Below, piece after piece: positions 6,094 through 10,252 of a DNA stretch of 10,252 nt. The notes beneath the pieces were generated by a model. The model saw only the letters and a list, made by a program, of their open reading frames with translations. It did not search any database and was not told the origin of the DNA. Both the position numbers and the translations under genes were made by a program. The stretch's first letter is position 1; every line of letters begins with the position of its first letter. The DNA is from Candidatus Heimdallarchaeota archaeon (lineage in GTDB: Archaea; Asgardarchaeota; Heimdallarchaeia; Heimdallarchaeales; Kariarchaeaceae): assembly GCA_030668165.1 (NCBI GenBank), contig DAOUUM010000064.1:1-10252 (forward strand), given 5' to 3'.

Positions 6094-7950
6094 ATTTTTG
6101 TAAGTAGTGCAGTAATTAAAACAGAATTGAAGGAGCATAAATCCTGGTTCTTGGGCTGGTTCATCGCCCTTTTTGGCTTTGGCTTGGCTATAATAGGAAT
6201 TTATCCCGGTGAAGAGGGTATGCAGGAAATGTTGAATCTAGTTGATGAGCCAATTTTCGAAGCATTTCTAGGAAATTTTGGTGAAGGGGCGACAGGTTAT
6301 TCGTTTTGGCAATCAATGATGTCCCCATTTTTGGGTATTGTATTTGCAATTTTCGGTATACTTTTTGGTGTGAGAATTGCAATGAAATCAATCTCTGATA
6401 ATACAGGAGAGTTAATCAATACATTACCCCTAACAAGATCCAAAATGTTATTTAATAAAATCATAGCAGGAATGATCTTTGGATTGATATTGTTGCTATC
6501 CTGGGCTGTTCCTTTATTAATTCCCATTAATGGAAATTCAATCGGAATTGAAATAGTGCTGAGTCTATCCTGGTGGGCTATGTTATATTTATTGATGAGT
6601 ATCATGTTTGGAATACTTGTGGGTAATCTTACAGGATCATCTGGTAGAGGTGCCCAGGTGGGTATTTTATTTATTCTATTTATGTTCATTTTTCAGACTC
6701 TTATCAATTATCAGAGCAAGAATCTGATCACAACCGAGTTATGGGAGTACTCCAAAAATGGTGAAACAGTCATCTACACCCTATACAACTTGATCCTGGA
6801 TATTAATCTGGTGTCATGGTTTGCCCCCGGTGCAGTGATGCTTGGTAATGATATTGAGATGAAATATATCTGGATCATCACAGCTGCCCTTATAATTTTT
6901 GGTTTTCTTAGTTTCTTCACCTACAATAAGAAGGATCTGATTGATGAGCGTGGCATTTTCAGCAGGAAAAAGAAACAGAAAGGGGTTGATGAATCTGATG
7001 ATCAATCTCATGTCAAAGCTAAAAAGTCTGTTAAGAAATCATTCCATACTTTCTGGATTAGACCCCTGGAGAAGAGATTTCCCCACACTGCTGATATGGT
7101 ATACTCAGATAAGCGAGCTTTAATGATACTATACATAGCAATTATCATGTTCTATCCAATGCAACTTTTCATGTATCTGGGAGATACTGCTTCGGTAGAT
7201 GCCACAACTGCTCTCGGGGATGGAGGTATCATGGCCATATTTACATATGGATATGATATGAGTTTGTACCCTCCCTGGGTATGGTGGATTGTAACCCAGG
7301 CTATTGGAGTACACTGGATGCTATTTCTACCCATGGTGGTGAGATGGATCAGGTCTGTTCCTGTGCGTGATAGCGAAGATGGCACTGGTGATCTTGTTGG
7401 TAGTTTGCCAGTGATGAAACGAACCGTCGTATTTCAGCGTCTATTAGGTGTCTTTTTGGAAATGATATGGGCTGTTGCATGGTTAGTTATCTGGTATGTA
7501 CTAAGCGTTTTGATTCACGAATCCAGGGTTGGTCCTGCAAATGGTGTTGCTGAGGAAGTATTCTTGTTCAATAATCCACTGGCCACAGGATGGGTGGTAA
7601 TTGCAATCATATCTATGATCCCACTATACATGTTCTTGACAGTTATGGGTGTTGTAATTACACTCTTCTTCAAAAAGAAAGGATTACAATATGCAAAATA
7701 TCTCATATATATTATTGCACTACTCTTAATCATAGCATTCAGCTTGGGTAATCCAGATCTATACTGGCTATCCGGTATAATGGGTATGTACAATCCAGTG
7801 GGTATTATGATTGAGGGTTCATTTGCACCGGGTAATTATGGAGTATTTGCCCTCATTGGATTGACCATTGTATCTCTCTATTTGATAAGACTGAATACCA
7901 AGAATTTTACCTGGTTGAAACAGGAAACCAAAGAGATAGTAGAAGAATAA
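6094..7950 (+). CDS. ABC-2 type exporter, duplicated twelve-helix permease
   Basis: Partner of the upstream ATPase. From the AUU at 6094 it has 618 residues; the first standard start, TTG 6127, would give 607 and lose VSSAVIKTE, which resembles the usual N-terminus of these permeases. Hydrophobic segments fall at about 17-37, 74-96, 123-145, 158-177, 185-204 and 257-277, then 342-362, 395-418, 452-474, 498-524, 533-552 and 582-600. The two halves are joined by a Lys-rich cytoplasmic linker at about 278-330. Each half carries the same cytoplasmic motif after its second helix: DNTGELINTLPLTR (102-115) and DGTGDLVGSLPVMK (429-442). This points to duplication and fusion of a six-helix ABC-2 subunit, so one chain may form the whole channel with two ATPases. 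The substrate is unknown. The end is intact. Confidence 0.87.
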   Translation: MFVSSAVIKTELKEHKSWFLGWFIALFGFGLAIIGIYPGEEGMQEMLNLVDEPIFEAFLGNFGEGATGYSFWQSMMSPFLGIVFAIFGILFGVRIAMKSISDNTGELINTLPLTRSKMLFNKIIAGMIFGLILLLSWAVPLLIPINGNSIGIEIVLSLSWWAMLYLLMSIMFGILVGNLTGSSGRGAQVGILFILFMFIFQTLINYQSKNLITTELWEYSKNGETVIYTLYNLILDINLVSWFAPGAVMLGNDIEMKYIWIITAALIIFGFLSFFTYNKKDLIDERGIFSRKKKQKGVDESDDQSHVKAKKSVKKSFHTFWIRPLEKRFPHTADMVYSDKRALMILYIAIIMFYPMQLFMYLGDTASVDATTALGDGGIMAIFTYGYDMSLYPPWVWWIVTQAIGVHWMLFLPMVVRWIRSVPVRDSEDGTGDLVGSLPVMKRTVVFQRLLGVFLEMIWAVAWLVIWYVLSVLIHESRVGPANGVAEEVFLFNNPLATGWVVIAIISMIPLYMFLTVMGVVITLFFKKKGLQYAKYLIYIIALLLIIAFSLGNPDLYWLSGIMGMYNPVGIMIEGSFAPGNYGVFALIGLTIVSLYLIRLNTKNFTWLKQETKEIVEE

Positions 7951-7954
7951 ACAA

Positions 7955-7995
7955 AATCATCATTGAAAATATGATATAATTTCAATAATCATCAT
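7955..7995 (+). terminator. Inverted repeat flanked by a direct repeat after the exporter operon
   Basis: ATTGAAA (7962-7968) and TTTCAAT (7980-7986) form a perfect 7-bp stem with an 11-nt loop, beginning 12 bp after the permease stop. A 9-bp direct repeat AATCATCAT occurs at 7955-7963 and 7987-7995, framing it. It could mark the mRNA 3' end or a processing site. There is no strong T tract, so termination is only a guess. Confidence 0.3.
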
Positions 7996-8063
7996 AATAT
8001 TACACGGAAATTAGGAATAATCGCAATATAATAATTTCTTCAGCAAAATTAAATCGTGTATGA

Positions 8064-8073
8064 CATATATTAA
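8064..8073 (+). promoter_or_regulatory. Candidate TATA box for the RHH gene
   Basis: CATATATTAA lies about 31-32 bp before the ATG at 8101, which predicts a leader of about 5 nt. No SD is visible. The rest of the 150-bp gap after the permease holds only the inverted repeat at 7955-7995. Confidence 0.4.
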
Positions 8074-8100
8074 TGTATCAAAAAAATAGTAATTTAATTA

Positions 8101-8319
8101 ATGATTAACGAGGATGAAATCTTCCCAGATCGATCTCATCTGGTAGCATTTCAAATAGATGAGGAAATGATAGATGACTTGAATGATCTAGTCCGAAAGG
8201 GTGTCTTCGCCACAAGAACTGCAGCTATTCTGACTGCTATAGATCAAGTTCTTGGAAAGAATGGTATATCTGAACCTCGTGTCAAAATAGAGGATTTTAA
8301 AATTGAGAATAAGCATTGA
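8101..8319 (+). CDS. Small ribbon-helix-helix (CopG/MetJ-like) DNA-binding protein
   Basis: The 72-residue protein has the layout of a ribbon-helix-helix transcription factor. A short strand LVAFQID at 14-20 would pair with a second monomer to contact the DNA major groove. Helix A follows at about 21-33 (EEMIDDLNDLVRK), a turn with Gly34, then helix B at about 38-51 (TRTAAILTAIDQVL). The residues after 55 form a short charged tail. RHH proteins act as dimers and often repress their own or neighbouring genes. No toxin gene lies beside it, so an antitoxin role is not suggested. The dyad at 8374-8395, just after this gene and before the dihydrouridine synthase, is a possible target by position only. 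The ATG start follows a TATA-like box. Assignment rests on strand/helix pattern and length. Confidence 0.7.
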   Translation: MINEDEIFPDRSHLVAFQIDEEMIDDLNDLVRKGVFATRTAAILTAIDQVLGKNGISEPRVKIEDFKIENKH

Positions 8320-8360
8320 ACTAATCAGATGACCCAATTATATTCCTTGTCCTGTGAAAA

Positions 8361-8401
8361 GCTATTAATCATAAAATGACTAAATTATGTCATTTGATAG
8401 C
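8361..8401. promoter_or_regulatory. Interrupted inverted repeat before the dihydrouridine synthase gene
   Basis: AAATGAC (8374-8380) and GTCATTT (8389-8395) are perfect 7-bp arms separated by 8 bp. Outside them, GCTAT (8361-8365) and ATAGC (8397-8401) can extend the stem past an asymmetric bulge. In RNA this would be a hairpin ending the RHH transcript; in DNA it could be an operator controlling the downstream gene, whose start is 44-53 bp away. The sequence does not choose between these. Confidence 0.4.
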
Positions 8402-8444
8402 CCAAGTATTAAAAACAAATCAATTATTGTTAATTTGATATAAA

Positions 8445-9248
8445 TTGAGATACATGCTCGCTCCCATGGAGAAAATTGTTGACTCATGTTTCAGAACAAT
8501 TTCACATCGTTATGGTGCAGATCTGACTTTCACAGAATTGATCCGCTTCGAGACCCTGGCCAAGAGAAACAAGTCAGCATTGAAAAGAATAGTACTCTAT
8601 GATGAGACACCAAGCATGATTCAGTTAATGGGCAAAGACGAGAGATTACTTGAGGTGTTTCTCAACAATTTTGAACCCTCACATGGATTCAAGGGATTTG
8701 ATCTGAATCTTGGATGCCCATCACAGCACTATGTTCGTTCTGGTGTTGGTGTAGCCATGGTAAAGCGACCCACAAAAACCAAGAGAATTGTGGATATAAT
8801 CAAAGACCATGGATACAGTGTCAGTGTGAAATTGAGATTGGGGATGAATAAGCAGGAGAAAGTTGATAAGATATATCTGAAGCTCATTGAGAAGGTCGAT
8901 GCTGATTTCTTCACAGTGCATGCAAGATACAGATCCGAGGGTTACGATAGACTTGCAGATTGGGATGTATTCTCAGAATGCGTGGATACTGGCAGGGATA
9001 TAATAGCCAATGGCGATATCAAGACCAAGGAGGATGTTGAAATAATGAAATCTTACGGATGCAAGGGTGTGATGATTGGTAGGGCTGCTATAAAAGATCC
9101 TGGAATAATTGGTCGGTTAAAAGGAATTTACGTACCCTCAAAAAAACAGGTAAGAGAGGAGTATCTTGAACTCTGTAAGGAAAGGGAATTCAATTACTCC
9201 AAAAATGTGTTAAAATATTGGAGTAAAAAAATAAAAAAATATTATTAA
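8445..9248 (+). CDS. tRNA-dihydrouridine synthase, short form
   Basis: This FMN-dependent enzyme reduces specific uridines in tRNA to dihydrouridine, with NAD(P)H as donor. The 267 residues contain the TIM-barrel signatures: N-terminal LAPMEKIVDSCFR at 5-17, IQLMG at 59-63, DLNLGCPS at 86-93 with catalytic Cys91, VSVKLRLG at 126-133, TVHAR at 157-161, ANGDI at 188-192, and the FMN phosphate loop GVMIGRAA at 208-215. The TTG at 8445 gives MRYMLAPMEK, very like the start of E. coli DusC as I recall it. The ATG at 8454 would still keep LAPM, so it remains possible; no SD settles it. After the barrel only about 45 residues remain, roughly 50 fewer than bacterial Dus enzymes, so the C-terminal helical tRNA-binding domain is reduced. 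The specific uridine cannot be told. Confidence 0.9.
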   Translation: MRYMLAPMEKIVDSCFRTISHRYGADLTFTELIRFETLAKRNKSALKRIVLYDETPSMIQLMGKDERLLEVFLNNFEPSHGFKGFDLNLGCPSQHYVRSGVGVAMVKRPTKTKRIVDIIKDHGYSVSVKLRLGMNKQEKVDKIYLKLIEKVDADFFTVHARYRSEGYDRLADWDVFSECVDTGRDIIANGDIKTKEDVEIMKSYGCKGVMIGRAAIKDPGIIGRLKGIYVPSKKQVREEYLELCKEREFNYSKNVLKYWSKKIKKYY

Positions 9249-9301
9249 GTACAATTGAGTAGTCTACGTTGCAATTTCATTAGATCTCAAATATGTTTGT
9301 A

Positions 9302-9321
9302 ATCAATAATTATCAATAATA
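9302..9321. repeat. Two-copy 10-bp tandem repeat in the convergent gap
   Basis: ATCAATAATT followed by ATCAATAATA, identical over nine bases, lies in the 111-bp space between the convergent stops of the dihydrouridine synthase and the CPBP gene. It may be simple AT-rich drift. A T-rich stretch near 9340-9353 could serve as a termination signal for the plus-strand gene. No other feature is seen in this gap. Confidence 0.4.
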
Positions 9322-9359
9322 TCGTTTGAGTATTCTGTGTTAAATTTTGTTGAAATATA

Positions 9360-10202
9360 TTATGCAGTTATAGCATTTACTTTCGTCATTTCTTCCCGAT
9401 TAACAATAACTAAGATAATCGCAGCTATTAAATAGAATAACACTACAAAAAGGAACAGATTCATGAACGCCTCTGATGGAACAACAATGATACCTACTAA
9501 CAAAAAGTTAAACCAGAAGTGGATCCAAATAGCAATTGTGAGATTTTTACTCTTATTATAGAAAAATGTAATAATAACTGAGGTTGCAGTAATCCCAGTA
9601 ACAAAACCAATAACATATACTAGCAAATCAACACCTATATATCCAGATAATAGCCAAAGTGGAAAATGCCAAAATCCCCAGATCAATCCGATTATAACAG
9701 CTGATTTCAGAGGTGAATATTTTTGCTGAAATTTATTCAATGCATATTCTCTCCAGCCAAGTTCTTCTCCTAAAGGCCCACTGGTAATATTAATTAGAAT
9801 ATTTAAAAATATTAGACTTGGTGCAGCAAAAGCTAATGTTTGAAGTCCTTGTTCATTAAATATAATATAAAAAAGGACCGCGAGGCATATTATCATCACC
9901 TGTAATCCAAATGATATAAGAAAATCCTTCTTATCTATTTTGCGGGTAAAAGTATTTTTAATATAATTCCAAAATGAAATATCTGGTGAAATTTTCTTGA
10001 AAATTATTATCAATGCAAAAGTTGAAGCCCATGCAGCGATATTTGACATAATTGTTATCACAAATTCCGGTAATTCAAGAAGCATAGTTAATCCAGTTAG
10101 TCCAAGTAATACCCAAAATATTAGATAGGAATAAATTATAAACTTGAGTAAAGACTTATCCTTGTTGTCATTAGTTGAAATTTCAATATTTGAACTTTCC
10201 AT
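9360..10202 (-). CDS. CPBP-family (Rce1/Abi-like) intramembrane metalloprotease
   Basis: This is a multi-pass membrane protein of 280 residues from the ATG at 10202. It carries the three CPBP motifs in order: EELGWRE with the glutamate pair at 146-147 and Arg151, GFWHFPLW with His179, and HFWFN with His228 and Asn232. In Rce1-type enzymes the glutamates and histidines form the catalytic centre inside the membrane. About eight hydrophobic segments are visible. Family members cleave prenylated or leader-containing peptides, or confer bacteriocin immunity; which applies here is not determinable. The frame stays open to the window edge and includes a TTG at 10250, but the added residues look non-coding (GGNNAL). 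A TATA-like CTTATTTAC lies 26 bp before the ATG, so the ATG is preferred. All motifs are present. Confidence 0.87.
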   Translation of the reverse strand: MESSNIEISTNDNKDKSLLKFIIYSYLIFWVLLGLTGLTMLLELPEFVITIMSNIAAWASTFALIIIFKKISPDISFWNYIKNTFTRKIDKKDFLISFGLQVMIICLAVLFYIIFNEQGLQTLAFAAPSLIFLNILINITSGPLGEELGWREYALNKFQQKYSPLKSAVIIGLIWGFWHFPLWLLSGYIGVDLLVYVIGFVTGITATSVIITFFYNKSKNLTIAIWIHFWFNFLLVGIIVVPSEAFMNLFLFVVLFYLIAAIILVIVNREEMTKVNAITA

Positions 10203-10218
10203 AAAAAAAATTAACTTT

Positions 10219-10232
10219 GTATAGTAAATAAG
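10219..10232 (-). promoter_or_regulatory. TATA-like promoter of the CPBP gene
   Basis: The minus strand reads CTTATTTACTATAC, containing two overlapping TATA-like words centred 23-26 bp before the ATG at 10202. The A/T-only run just before the ATG carries no SD, which again suggests a leaderless transcript. Confidence 0.4.
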
Positions 10233-10252
10233 AGCATTGTTTCCCCCCAAAA

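Noticed and set aside
6297..6689. A 130-codon minus-strand open frame opposite the permease
   Set aside because: It is antisense to a well-supported membrane protein, has no SD or promoter, and its composition is explained by the complementary hydrophobic codons.
8101..8319. The RHH protein as antitoxin of a toxin-antitoxin pair
   Set aside because: No small toxin-like gene overlaps or adjoins it; the neighbours are a permease end and a tRNA-modification enzyme.
8437..8468. TATA-like GATATAAAT at leaderless spacing from the ATG at 8466 as start of the dihydrouridine synthase
   Set aside because: That start would remove the LAPM motif needed for FMN binding and conserved in the family.
9215..9248. 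Poly-A runs at the end of the dihydrouridine synthase as an indel that truncates the protein
   Set aside because: Both other frames stop within a few codons of the runs, so no shift recovers a longer C-terminal domain.

Overview
The window looks like an AT-rich archaeal chromosome segment. Four starts (978, 4914, 5182, 10202) have a TATA-like box centred about 23-27 bp upstream and no Shine-Dalgarno (SD) sequence, as expected for leaderless archaeal transcripts. Other starts use a clear SD, so both modes occur together. The large surface protein ends in a Thr/Ser/Asp-rich stalk, one membrane helix and a basic tail, a common layout for archaeal (including Asgard) surface proteins. The phylum cannot be fixed from this window alone; an Asgard or related mesophilic archaeon is my guess.

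Layout, left to right. (1) The first 14 codons of an unidentified minus-strand gene run off the left edge behind a strong SD. (2) Divergent from it is a GyrI-like small-molecule-binding protein (280-894, +). (3) Two secreted beta-propeller proteins face each other: a seven-repeat FG-GAP/VCBS protein with Ca-loop motifs (978-2108, +), and a 914-residue membrane-anchored protein with 14 LVIVD repeats, two fibronectin type III domains and a stalk (2170-4914, -). (4) A 252-267 bp divergent promoter region holds two perfect 13-bp dyads 30 bp apart. (5) It leads into a two-gene ABC-2 type export operon: an ATPase (5182-6081) and a twelve-helix, internally duplicated permease (best start an AUU at 6094, end 7950). 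(6) A solitary ribbon-helix-helix regulator (8101-8319) is followed by a hairpin/dyad and a short tRNA-dihydrouridine synthase (8445-9248). (7) A CPBP/Rce1-like membrane protease (9360-10202, -) lies at the right edge.

How they fit together: the window does not form one pathway. The only firm functional unit is the ABC ATPase-permease pair, with the permease SD overlapping the ATPase stop. The GyrI-like protein, exporter and CPBP protease families often appear in small-molecule stress or defence contexts, but nothing here proves a joint role. The two propeller proteins are plausible cell-surface binding or scaffold proteins. I saw no rRNA, tRNA, insertion sequence or CRISPR array, and no clear undescribed system. 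The most useful leads are the AUU start, the paired dyads before the exporter and the 2x7 propeller arrangement.
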